In this document: piece by piece, positions 7,919 through 16,859 of the stretch
Numbering within the stretch: the first letter of the stretch is position 1
Layout: each line of letters begins with the position of its first letter
Origin: Acrasis kona
Taxonomy: Eukaryota; Heterolobosea; Eutetramitea; Acrasida; Acrasidae
Assembly: GCA_026419775.2 (NCBI GenBank)
Contig: JAOPGA020001673.1
Location: 1 to 22,794 of the forward strand
Direction of reading: 5' to 3'
DNA: 22,794 bases
Notes under the pieces: generated by a model
What the model was told of the DNA's origin: nothing
Seen by the model: only the letters and a program-made list of their open reading frames with translations
Database searches by the model: none
Position numbers and translations under genes: made by a program

Positions 7919-9587
7919 CCCTATGGGAATCTACAGAAGTTTTGTGATTGGATTATAAAATTAGATTATCTAATATAATCACATAAAATAGTCATCAAGG
8001 TCAAGGCGCAAATTTTTTTCATCATTTAAGTATGTTTTAATATCCTAGTGGTTCTAAGGTTTATATATTTGTTTAAAAATTTGTTCTTAACATAATTAAT
8101 TTATATTGATAATAAATCAAGCTTACTTCACTGCATCTTGGGGTTTGGGTGTTCACTTTCTTTTTGCTGGGTTTGTTGGTTGGTCAATTACAAAAATTAT
8201 TTAACAATTCTTATTATTCCTAATAAGTTTGTCCGGAAAGAGAGGCAAAAATTAAAAAAAAAAAAAGTTATAAAGGAATGCTTTAAATAAGTTGAGATTT
8301 ATAAAAATGTAAAACTACCAATAAACTTTCAGGCTTGGTTGACATATTGGATTTAATATTTTTAGACTTTTAATCATTAAAGAAGCGTTGTAAAATTTAT
8401 GTCCATTTAAATACTCACTCAACTCATTAAAATATTGTTTAGTGGTCCCGCTATATAACACTTTATTTATTTTTAAGTTCATCTTTGCCAGTTAATATAT
8501 ATGTAACACTTTTCTTATTGGTTTTATCAATGTGTTTTTCAATATCTAAAATACTTTTTGGTTTGTTAAAGATTGGAAAATGTTATATTATAAATAAGAA
8601 ACATTCATATTTAAAAGGAGAGAATTTATTAATTATGACATAATTGTTGTTCTTGTGTCATAATAAGCAGCTTTGTTGTCTATCAGCATTAATGAAATAT
8701 GAATGAATTTGTGATCTAAAGGCAAAAATTAGCTTGATAAATGGTTTTGATAAAATACATTGTATAAAAGTATTTTTAAATGAATGAATAAAGGCTTTTT
8801 GTGGCTTATAGTTGACATATAAGAAATTAATATTGTAATTTGTAAAGGGTTGTATATTTAATGTAGCTCATTATGCGGAGTATTATTATCTTGAGTTTCT
8901 TGCTTTAAAGATAGAGTATTGTCAATATTGATGTTGAAAATATTAGCCACTTTTAAATTATTTTGTTAAAGAAATTGTGCTAATCTAGTCAAATTAGATA
9001 AATTTAATAATAAAGTTGAATTTGTATGACATGTTGTTTTTTTGGTATAAAATATTTTTTATTTGGTAGTATTTTTATTGGGACGGAAATATTATAACTG
9101 TTTGTTAAAATTGGATTTGACTTGCTATATATACAAGGTCATCATATTTGTTGTGTCGGTTAAGATTAATTGAAGGTAATTAAATTGATTAAACTAATAA
9201 ATTGTTTAAAATTAATAAAATTAAGTGATTAATATGCCAGCCTTTAAAGTTTAACTTAATCAGTGTTATTCATTTTGGATAACTTTTAATTGGTTTTTTC
9301 ATAATCATTATTTTATTTAATTAATCTCACTAATTTTTTAATTAGACAAAGAACACCATTTGTTATGTACTATTAATTCTATTTTAAATCATAATTTTTC
9401 CAACCAACACTTAAAGTATAAAATACAAATATTTAAATAAAGAAAAACAAACTATTTGCAACCTCATTCATACATTGTGTATATAATCAAAAGTTGGCCA
9501 AACATTTAATGTGCTAATCCTTTGTTTTGCCTACAATCATACAACATCTGGATTTAGGAAGCTAAGTGTTTAGAAAATATACTCACC
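7919..9587. other. 1.67-kb AT-rich stretch without genes
   Basis: This stretch is visibly richer in A and T than its surroundings and has stops in every frame. It includes a poly-A run near 8253-8267 and many short AT motifs. I see no coding similarity, no tandem structure and no inverted repeat longer than chance. It may hold regulatory DNA for the flanking genes or an old repeat eroded beyond recognition. Confidence 0.6.
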
Positions 9588-10111
9588 ATGGTCACTGAAG
9601 TCAATAAAAAAGTTGACTACCTCATCAAGGAAAAACACGCAAAACAACAAATTGTCAAACGTTATAAACTAACTAGTGACAATCAAGAACTTCTCAAATT
9701 CACATTCCACACACCAATGCAAAGCATACTTGATACACAGGCCTATGTTTTAAACAAGCTAAAATGGAAGATAAAAATACAGGAAATAGGTAAGTGATAT
9801 GCTGAGTATGCGCCAATAAAAAAGTTCTAAATTCCTATGCCAATAACCTCAAGTACACCATGAACAATCATTTTCAAGCATGTTTTTTAGATTTACACTG
9901 TGTCAGCAAGTATTCTAAGTATCTAGAGGCTGGACTAATTCACAACTAGGATTTACAGTCAATTGTTAGAACTATAACCAATAATGTGCCGATGAAAGCC
10001 TTGATGGCTTAATATCCCCAAAGCTTAGTGAAGCTCAGACGAATTATGTGATATGACACACCGGGTACTCAATTTTTCTGCAATGATGATATTTTTAAAA
10101 TAAATAAATAA
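9588..10111 (+). pseudogene. Unrecognised two-exon gene with three in-frame stops
   Basis: ATG 9588 has a good context (ACCATGG) and opens a basic, helical protein starting MVTEVNKKVDYLIKEK. At 9790 a GTAAGT donor and an AG at 9823-9824 define a possible 35-nt intron that keeps the frame. The frame then continues to 10111 through TAG (9947-9949), TAA (10010-10012) and TGA (10049-10051), with protein-like sequence between them (DLQSIVRTITNN, YPQSLVKLRR, YDTPGTQFFCND). Each stop is one C-to-T change from CAG, CAA or CGA. The full product would be about 160 residues. I recognise no domain. If the first stop were real, the protein would be 108 residues. The intron is very short even for this genome and needs RNA support. 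Confidence 0.42.
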
Positions 10112-10187
10112 AGAATTTTAGATTACAATATTTTATCGAATTAATTTTACTTGTGTTTTTTTACAACTCTTTCCTCACATATTTGAT

Positions 10188-10862
10188 CTATGTCAAAATG
10201 ATGACAGGTGCTATGACCCAATTTTTCTTATACATCTTCAATAGACACATTGCCGTCATGTACCCAATCTCTTTATTAAGAACATCTTCAGCATCTTTTT
10301 CTGCAAATGATAAAAACTTATGATAAAAAGGAACAATTACGGAGATTCTGTAACTTAACAGTATTGATTCATTCATGTTTGATAACAGGGCTGCAGATCC
10401 ATCATTGATGCCATTATAACCATTTGAGTCAATGTATGAAATGATATGTCTTTTTAGCCATATACAGTCATTATATAGATGATCTGCTATAAAAACAATG
10501 AACACATTGCGCAGCATTATATCTGTTACATTTTTGTCTTGCAGAAATGCTATTTGATCATTCATATCAAACGGAAAGTAATTTATTAGGAAGGTATTAT
10601 TCTTTTAATAATCAAATACTATTTGAGCAGCATACAATACCCAATATTCACAGCTCTATGAGTCTAATTGAAAACCTTTCTCAAGTAATTTATACAACTT
10701 AAAACTAGGATATACTGTGGTCAACAAGGCTGTCTTTAATTCTGGAAGAGTCTTGCTAATTGAGTCAAAGTAAAAGCAGCAAATGGATGTTTTAGTTTTA
10801 ATGCAGGTAAGGGAAACATAATGTTGTTGAAAAAGGATATTGTAGTAACAGTAGTTGACTAC
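10188..10862 (-). pseudogene. Ulp1/C48-like cysteine protease relic
   Basis: One minus-strand frame of 225 codons is broken only by TAG (10658-10656) and TAA (10607-10605). Read in order it has QQHYVSLT with a candidate catalytic His (10823-10821), then CCFYFDS with the Asp (10766-10764), then a Ser-Cys-Glu-Tyr-Trp block with the Cys (10652-10650): the His-Asp-Cys order and spacing of Ulp1-type peptidases. Those enzymes cleave SUMO-like modifiers, and relatives are carried by several DNA transposon groups. The two stops are one C-to-T change from CAG and CAA. Upstream, a TATAG acceptor at 10863 and a GTAAGT donor at 10913 suggest a 51-nt intron and a missing 5' exon. The C-terminal 70 residues include YRISVIVPFYHKF, which loosely resembles the dioxygenase segment around its Arg. 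An intact sub-frame starts at ATG 10565 but lacks the triad. Confidence 0.58.
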
Positions 10863-11058
10863 CTATAGAGGTGCACTGTTGGGTATGTTTTTGGTGTTGT
10901 GATAAAAACTTACAAATATTTACGTTAACCCTTCTATTAAAAAAATTTTTTTTTACAATGGAATTATGGAAATTTTTTTATAGTCTTTGTTGTTTTTATC
11001 TTCAAAATCTATAAAATCAGATCAGAATCTTCTGAATCTTATACTTCACAAAAAAACC

Positions 11059-11418
11059 ATGTCTGACATCATTGGCAAACCTCTGATCCTCACTCAGGAA
11101 ATCCCTGACAACTCCAATGACTTTAGACCACAGAAAAGAAGAAAGTTCAACAAGTTAGACTGGGATCAAGTCCTGGAGGACCAATGGAGCTCTACTGCTA
11201 CATGCCCATTGTGTAAACAAGAAGGTCATGTTGAAATCATGGACCAGCATGTGGTCACTTGTACATTCAACAAGGCTAACTACTTAGACAAGACAATAAA
11301 GTGCTCTGTATGCCCTACTTTCAAGCAAGATCTAGTCAAGAAGGACCGCATTATTGAACAGCTGAAAAACACTGTAAAGGAGCTCAAAGAACTAAAATTA
11401 ACAAAGGAGACCCAATAA
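11059..11418 (+). CDS. Cys/His-cluster plus coiled-coil protein, 119 residues
   Basis: The ORF starts at ATG 11059 (ACCATG context, after an A-rich leader) and ends at TAA 11418. After a polar N-terminus with a basic PQKRRKFNK patch there is a zinc-ligand cluster at about residues 50-88: CPLC, QHVVTC and CSVC. The last 30 residues (KKDRIIEQLKNTVKELKELK) form a clear heptad pattern. This looks like a small nuclear or dimeric DNA-binding protein. The stop is followed immediately, in frame, by another Lys-rich ORF, so the present protein may be the front half of a 188-residue original. Its start lies about 200 bp from the divergent protease relic. No named family is recognised. Confidence 0.55.
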   Translation: MSDIIGKPLILTQEIPDNSNDFRPQKRRKFNKLDWDQVLEDQWSSTATCPLCKQEGHVEIMDQHVVTCTFNKANYLDKTIKCSVCPTFKQDLVKKDRIIEQLKNTVKELKELKLTKETQ

Positions 11419-11625
11419 ATGCCACCAACCATCAAGAACCAGCACCAGCCTAAAATGTCAAGTGTCGGAAAAAGAAAGAAGACCAAGAGGAAAGAAGATC
11501 AAGAAGAAAATTATGAGAAACAATTTAAGAAAATTGACGGTAGCAGCGTAGGACCCAAGTTTTTGTTCAATAACATAGGTACTGACATTAAATGGATAGC
11601 CAAACCAGGCCCTGCACTCAGGTAG
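11419..11625 (+). CDS. Lys-rich ORF contiguous and in frame with the preceding gene
   Basis: ATG 11419 directly follows the TAA of the Cys/His-cluster gene in the same frame, with no gap. The 68 residues contain a strong basic stretch (KRKKTKRKEDQEENYEKQFK) and end GTDIKWIAKPGPALR. CTCAG-GTAGCT at the end could be a splice donor rather than a true stop. The simplest reading is one former gene split by a CAA-to-TAA change. Independent translation of this ORF is less likely. Confidence 0.4.
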   Translation: MPPTIKNQHQPKMSSVGKRKKTKRKEDQEENYEKQFKKIDGSSVGPKFLFNNIGTDIKWIAKPGPALR

Positions 11626-11742
11626 CTGTCCGCTACGCCAACATTGACCATTGATTGTTAAGATACATTTAGTAACATAACACATCAAGACAGGATGTAC
11701 TAGAACAGGATAGATTTGGAAGTAAGGCATCATTTACCTTTA

Positions 11743-12077
11743 TTAACATGCTTTAAACACAAATGGGCTCCGGGCACAGTAGTCTAAGATATTTTTAGAG
11801 CAAACTGCAATTTGAATTATTCCTGCTGTTCCAGATAAACTAGTTGTTTTGATATCAAGAACAACTACATTCAAGTTTATTTCATACTCATACCCAATAT
11901 CAACTATATCAACATTGAAATTATGTTCCACCTCAATATCTCCTAATGCTGTGGTTACAATTGTTGACAAAGAAACGCACTCAATATCTACATCAGCCTA
12001 AAATTTTACAATTGATCGTGCTGCTAAATACATGGCATTTAGCTTTTGTTTAGTACTTTGATTTGTAAGCAGTTTGG
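11743..12077 (-). pseudogene. DEDD (DnaQ-like) exonuclease-like fragment, interrupted by a LINE
   Basis: Minus-strand frame ending at TAA 11743 contains VVLDIKTTSLSGTAGIIQIAV, closely matching motif I of DEDD 3'-5' exonucleases, where Asp-x-Glu-Thr-Thr-Gly is expected. The Asp is at 11856-11854, but the Glu position is Lys (11850-11848), so metal binding would fail. The frame reads upstream through a TAG at 12000-11998 (CAG-like) into AMYLAARSIVKF, up to the 13-bp duplication bordering the LINE at 12078. The gene probably continued past that point, on the far side of the LINE at 13041. AATAAA abuts the stop. The match covers only motif I; motifs II and III are not seen, so the assignment is tentative. 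Confidence 0.48.
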
Positions 12078-13027
12078 ATGTCCGAGTGTGCGACCATCAG
12101 CTTCTCTCTGCCATTATTTCAGAGAGGAATTGACTCACAAGCTGCGAGTTCATTTATGTTCAGGCCCATGCCAACATTCCTGGAAATGAAGCAGCAGATG
12201 AATTTGCAAAGCTGGGACTTAACAACCACTACATTAACGACATTAGTCCTTCATCTTCACTTCTTTTCGACATTGTTTGCAAAGGTGAAGTTCCACACTC
12301 CTCTGTTTGTAGTGCTGTTTCCGACTACCTTCTGTCCACCATATCCAACTCCTCTGACTACAAATATAATATTCTCCACAATGAATATAATATCAAAGCC
12401 AGCGTCGACACCAACCTTATGTCGCGACCCAAACAGATCTTCCTCCTCCATCTCCGTTCCAATCAACTCTGCACACTCTCTAAAATGCAGTATTGGGACG
12501 ACAAGAATCAAATAATCAACACCAAATGCCCAAGGTGTTGTTTGCAACATGAGGACCAATCTCATGTTCTTTTAAATTGTCGCAGAAACTTGCCATACAC
12601 ATATGATGCAATGCGATCAATTAATGAACTGATTCACAGCAACATGCTGCCAAGTTCACTTATAAAGGGCTCATTTAAATTCTGGGGTCTTCCATTTACA
12701 CTGTACCAGAGTGGTTTTGATTTTGACGAACATCCTATGACTGACAAGCGTAAAGCTACTATTTATGCTAGTCTACTTGGTTACACTAGCATGGATGTAG
12801 TTAAGCGTTTTTCTAGTAAGATACCAGTCAAAAAGCCACTCCAAGTGTTGAGGAAGATATCAACCATATTGATGGAGACCTCTTACTCCATCTGGCACGC
12901 GCGTTGCGCAACGCACGCCATCAAATCCGCCAAGCTAGGCGGTCCTTCGGCTGTATAAAGTCATTTATNAATATGTAAATTTATTCTAATAAAGCTTTTT
13001 GCAGAATGCGATTTATACAAAAAAAAA
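12078..13027 (+). mobile_element. 5'-truncated non-LTR retrotransposon (LINE), 950 bp
   Basis: Bounded by the 13-bp duplication, this copy retains only the 3' end of a LINE: the end of the RNase H domain, the zinc-knuckle tail of ORF2, a short 3' untranslated region with AATAAA (12990-12995) and a tail of nine or ten A. Truncation at the 5' end with a short duplication and A-tail is typical. It inserted beside or within the exonuclease-like gene in the opposite orientation. A single N lies in the tail region. Confidence 0.88.
12083..12958 (+). pseudogene. LINE ORF2 C-terminus: RNase H and zinc knuckle
   Basis: The frame is open from 12083 to TAA 12958 except for one TGA at 12131-12133 (CGA-like). 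Its first part, LSAIISER then VQAHANIPGNEAADEFAKLG, is the C-terminal RNase H motif (the usual form is PGHxGIPGNExADxLAK). Later, CPRCCLQHEDQSHVLLNC gives the Cys-Cys-His-Cys knuckle found at the end of reverse-transcriptase proteins of fungal LINEs. The last 100 residues (FKFWGLPFTLYQSGF and on) recur in a second, inverted copy at 13833-14053. The reverse transcriptase and endonuclease are absent because of 5' truncation. No ATG is expected. Confidence 0.8.
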
Positions 13028-13234
13028 GTAAGCAGTTTGGCTTTCCATATGTTTTATAATCACATCCCTCTGTACCTCATTAGCAATAAATTATTATATT
13101 TTACTACTAAAATATTATATACCACTTGCAGAAACTTCTTTTGATGTTCCATTTGTAAATAATTCACTAAAAAACCTAATTTACCGTCACTAACTCTAAC
13201 TCAATATTATAATGTTCTAGATATTGTATTTAAT

Positions 13235-13372
13235 ATGCCTGATATGCCTAAGCTGTATATACCTCCTAAAAAGAACACATTGCCAAAGCCTAGCAGCATA
13301 GTTATTGAAAGAGTGAAGGCACGCAAAGCTGGAAGTCACCAACCCACTGTAAGAAATCTCCATGNACATTGA
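13235..13372 (+). CDS. Possible first exon, MPDMPKLYIPPKKN
   Basis: ATG 13235 opens 45 codons ending at TGA 13372; one base near the end is N. The peptide is Pro/Lys-rich and basic. CCCACT-GTAAGA at 13343-13354 is a good splice donor, so only 13235-13348 (38 codons) may be coding, with later exons lost or unrecognised. No family similarity is seen. It lies between the truncated LINE and a second MULE relic. Confidence 0.3.
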   Translation: MPDMPKLYIPPKKNTLPKPSSIVIERVKARKAGSHQPTVRNLHXH

Positions 13373-13413
13373 CAATCAGTATTGTATTTATGTCCTTTCA
13401 ACTGCAACCGTCC

Positions 13414-13830
13414 CTATCGTAGATAAAAAGGACATTTGTTGGTATAGTAATGCTGAAGAATAAAAAAAGCATATTCAACTGAACTTATAAACTCTCTAGC
13501 AGTTGGATAAGGAACCCTTGCACTCACTATACTGAACGTATGCTCAAGGGCCAATGTTGATAATGCTGATAGCTTGATTATCTGACTGTGTTCTTTTACT
13601 GGGTGCTTTTTCAAAAACTTGACTAAATTCATACAATTATTACAATAGCAAATCTTCTCCTGTAGCATGACCTCCCATGCCTTCTGTAAATGAAACTTGC
13701 ATAGCAGATAAGTAATGTCACATAGTGTGGCCGCGCTAATCTCGGCATCGTCATTGTCAACCATTAATAAAGGCTTCCAATCCACTAAAGCTCCATTTTC
13801 AGCTGTCTTTCTAACAGCTGTAATGATTGT
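13414..13830 (-). pseudogene. Second MULE-like transposase relic, C-terminal half
   Basis: The frame reads from 13830 to a stop at 13414. Motifs are DWKPLLMVDNDDAEISA, matching the block around the second catalytic Asp of MULE transposases, followed by LLCKFHLQKAWEVML, the conserved Cys-x-Phe-His segment. The C-terminal part (LALEHTFSIVSARVPYPTAREF) has no catalytic motif that I can assign. The relic ends abruptly on its N-terminal side where LINE sequence begins (13833), so it was cut by the LINE or by a later rearrangement. The first catalytic Asp and the zinc-binding N-terminus are missing. Confidence 0.58.
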
Positions 13831-13832
13831 CT

Positions 13833-14053
13833 AGATGGAGTAAGAGGTTTCCATCAAGATTGTTGATATTTTCCTCAACACTTGGAGTGGCTTTTTGACT
13901 GGTATCTTGTTTGAAAAGCGCTTAACTACATCCATACTAGTGTAACCAAGTAAACTAGCATAAATAGTAGCTTTGCGTTTATCAGTCATAGGATGTTCAT
14001 CAAAATCAAAATCACTCTGGTACAGTGTGAATGGAAGACCCCAGAATTTAAAT
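13833..14053 (-). mobile_element. LINE fragment, inverted copy, left of the MULE
   Basis: The minus strand encodes FKFWGLPFTLYQSDFDFDEH and on to ILMETSYSI, almost identical to residues encoded at about 12675-12893 of the truncated LINE. It ends at the 9-bp duplication AATTTAAAT (14045-14053) created by the MULE. The continuation lies at 16541. The LINE 3' untranslated region is missing on the left side. Confidence 0.85.
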
Positions 14054-16540
14054 GCAGTCAACTACATTTCCAATAAATTGTTTATTTTTCCAAAAATTAT
14101 CTTCTCTTTCCAATTTTTGACAGTATCAACGATGATAACTCGGTCAATAATAAAAATCAATTAAGAACACATTCGCACACCCTACATATTATTCCACGCC
14201 CTATCAGAATATATAAAAATGTCGAAATTGATCCCCAAACATTTTAATTTTGTCATCATAATATGCTCTTTGTTGATATAGAGGACAAAATAAACGGTGT
14301 ATGTTACCAAGATTTAATGTAACATGTCTTTTCATATGAACTAACATCAAAGTAATTAATACAAATGTCTCTTTTATTTGTTCACTCTTCTTCTTTTCTT
14401 CACTGGAGTTGTTGACGTTACGAGCGGTGTTGTTGCATTATCTTGTAAAGTCTCTTCAACAGGATCCGAAACAGGTTTAGGCGAGCGGAATCTTTTTGGA
14501 CGTCGTCTCATTACAGTGGTTGAAATGACATCTTCTTCGTGAGGACTTGCAATATCCAGCTCATTATCCTTTGGTTGTTGGGTATTGTGAGTCCCCATCA
14601 CATGCTGTTCAATTGCCGGCTCTACATTTTCCTGCTCTTCCACCTCTAGTACTTGACCATCTGCATCTTCAAGTGGCTCAACGTCTTCAATAAGTGCAGG
14701 CAATAAAGCAGTTCGTTGAGTTACTTTTGGAGATGATCGGCTGCCAACGCTCCTCGAACGCCTGCGTCGTTGCATTGCTAGCATAACTGTATGTGTTGGA
14801 CTCTTTGAATAACCTCTCGCTGGTGCCATAGCAATGTTTGACAGTGCTCTTGGGTTTGTCAAGTGGTGGACCGGGCGAGGAGTCTTTACAAGATCGGGCC
14901 AGTAATGTTCAACAACCGCCTTGTGCAGTACATCTGGATCATTGCAGTCAATCTCCACTTCTTCTTCTTTGCGAGCGTTAATGCGAGAAGGTTAATGTGT
15001 TTGCATGGTTTTCCGCCTCCATTAAAGTAATCCTGGCATGAGCACGAAAGGTACTTAAGATCTGTTGTGTATGTTGAGTTTGTATCCTTGCTATACACTG
15101 TAAATTGTCCTGCGGCACTTTCTTCTCTAACCTTGAACTTTTTATTCACACCATTTTGGATAATTAGGTGGGCGGTTCGGAGGCGAGCCAACGCATGCTT
15201 ATGTGATTTTGAACGGTTGTTGTAACGTTTAAACCTGTCGTTGTATGTGCTGTTTTTGAGGAATGCCACAACTTGGCGGAGCAACTTATCCAACCGATTC
15301 AACTTCACACATTTTATGATTCTTGACCAAACACTACATTATTGGTTAGTTTTAAGTTGACTAAAAAATTAAAATACCGAAAACGAGCCTCACAGATATT
15401 GTTTGTGTACCACATTCCATAAGCGCTAAGACAGTTGATTGAAGACCACCGCTCGTAAAATGGCTTCTCATACTGCTCATCATGCCATGTTGGATTAAAG
15501 TAAGTATCTACAAATTTTCTGAACTGTCTTCTCATCTTTTTGTAGTGTACAAGGTACTCCTCCTTCGACTTCGAAGCAATCATGCAAGACACTAGAGACA
15601 TGACATCATCAAGATTCTCCTTTGGAGGCACTTTGTTCTTTTTACTTTTAATCCAACGCCGGATGCTTTGCTTGATGTGAAACACACATATCAAGATTTC
15701 CTTCTTCGCCTTGAATGCTGCGAGCTTTTCAACAGCACCATCGTCAACCATTAAAGTAACCTCCCGCTAGGAATGGATTGTCATGTCGGTTGTATTCTGT
15801 ACATATGTACTCCTGTAATTCAGAGTTAGCAGCACCACTCTCAATTAGCTCTTGGAGTTTTGTACGCAGCACCATGCATCTAGGAAGTTGATCCAGCTTC
15901 GGGTGGAATTTTTTAACATGTTTTCCATGTCCGACTAAATCACAAACAATGACACCATCTCTTGTGCGGCGAGTTACAACTTTTAATTGTGCAGAACACT
16001 TTCCGAAGGCTTTGCATGTGTCATCCCTGCATGAAGCGTATGATGTACTGATGTTATTAAAAGTCACAGGCTTCTTGGGTACCTTGTACAAACACTTTCC
16101 GCTNTTTATAACAGGCTCTGGAAGTAGATTATCTTCATCATGTAGATGTTTGACCTTTTCAGAGACAGCATGTTGACTCCAATCCCACTTTGCCTGGCAA
16201 AAAGGATGGTTATTGTATACTTTACGGAGTTCTCCTGGTATAACTGTNCTCATCACAGTATAAGACTTCAACTTCGCGTTTGGAAATGTGAACTTCTTCC
16301 NATCTTTTTGATACAATTTACATAGCCTCTTGTTGAAATAATACCCAATGTGCCCAGTAGTACTTGAGCATGAAGTACAGGAGCATTCATCAGATTTGTC
16401 CCACCTCATTGTTTTTTGACTATCTTCTTCTTCCTCGTCATCACTGTCGATGTCTTCAAAATCAGATGACTCGGATCCAGAATCCTCTAATGCTACATCA
16501 CCACTTTTTTAAACAATTTATTGGAAAGGTAGTTGACTGC
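14054..16540. mobile_element. Complete MULE (Mutator-like) transposon, 2,487 bp
   Basis: Terminal inverted repeats of 31 bp with one mismatch lie at 14054-14084 and 16510-16540; they begin GCAGTCAACTAC and continue TTTCCAATAAATTGTTTA after the mismatch. The element is flanked by a perfect 9-bp target duplication, AATTTAAAT, at 14045-14053 and 16541-16549; 9 bp is the MULE hallmark. The LINE at 12078-13027 shows the uninterrupted target (GGGCTCATTTAAATTCTGGGG at 12668-12688), with a single copy of the 9-mer. The cargo is a damaged SWIM-finger transposase gene on the minus strand. Confidence 0.93.
14374..16505 (-). pseudogene. MULE transposase with SWIM finger, frameshifted and internally deleted
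   Basis: The frame is open from near the right terminal repeat, where an acidic/Ser stretch precedes the first ATG (16409). Blocks in order: CSCTSC; a FLYWCH/WRKY-GCM1-like Cys/His region (SCRDDTCKAFGKC, then HGKHVKKFHPK); then directly LMVDDGAVEKLAAF and ICVFHIKQSIRRWI, which hold the second catalytic Asp and the Cys-Phe-His motif; WYTNNICEARF; a SWIM finger CSCQDYFNGGGKPCKH; and a C-terminus with RRRPKRFRSP and KKRRRVNK nuclear signals. The roughly 100-150 residues that should carry the first catalytic Asp are missing between 15760 and 15744. Frame also changes near 15310 and 14970. Three N bases fall in the N-terminal part. Function is therefore lost, though the element ends are intact. 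Confidence 0.82.
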
Positions 16541-16850
16541 AATTTAAATGAGCCCTTTATTGAGTGATCCTGGCAGCATGTTCTCTGAATGAAGGCGAGC
16601 GAGTAACGCATTTATCTCTTCCTTTGTGTCGGTGCGTTGTTGATAGCGGGTATAGTCTCGGCATTTACAAAGCTTCGCGATCAATTTCTCTTTGCTCAGA
16701 AAAAATGCTGGATAATCTGAGGGATATTGCAGTAGTGTTTGCAGGTTGTAAATGTCTTTGCAAACCTGCTTTCCAACATGACCTTTCCTTGCAGCATCCC
16801 ATATAAGGTCCTTCGCACAATAATCTACCGGATATTGACCTTAAAAGTTG
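16541..16850 (-). mobile_element. LINE-associated coding fragment, right of the MULE
   Basis: After the 9-bp duplication the minus strand encodes LLARLHSENMLPGSLNKG next to the MULE, which matches INELIHSNMLPSSLIKG of the truncated LINE (about 45 bp clearly alignable). Further upstream the same open frame, from about 16845, reads WDAARKGHVGKQV and DYPAFFLSKEKLIAKL, with no counterpart in that LINE copy. It may be the linker after the endonuclease of a LINE that has lost its reverse transcriptase by internal deletion. That interpretation is inference. Confidence 0.5.
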
Positions 16851-16859
16851 TTGGAGAAT

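Larger units (their letters stand above)
12065..13040. repeat. 13-bp target-site duplication flanking a LINE
   Basis: GTAAGCAGTTTGG occurs at 12065-12077 and again at 13028-13040, immediately after the A-tail of the retrotransposon. The two copies are identical, which is diagnostic of target-primed insertion and fixes both ends of the element. Confidence 0.9.

Noticed and set aside
6667-9229. 14-bp inverted match (6667-6680 and 9216-9229) as transposon termini
   Set aside because: It is AT-rich, does not extend, has no target duplication, and one such match is expected by chance in a window of this size.
4880-12133. Alternative genetic code with UAA/UAG read as Gln
   Set aside because: The many in-frame TAA/TAG at Gln positions suggested it, but the hAT transposase, dioxygenase and LINE frames end properly at TAA, most Gln codons are CAA/CAG, and the nearly 500-codon hAT frame contains no internal TAA or TAG. 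Decay of individual genes fits better.
12078-12565. ORFs of 145 and 102 residues over the LINE
   Set aside because: Both are off-frame relative to the RNase H/zinc-knuckle reading, which carries the family motifs.
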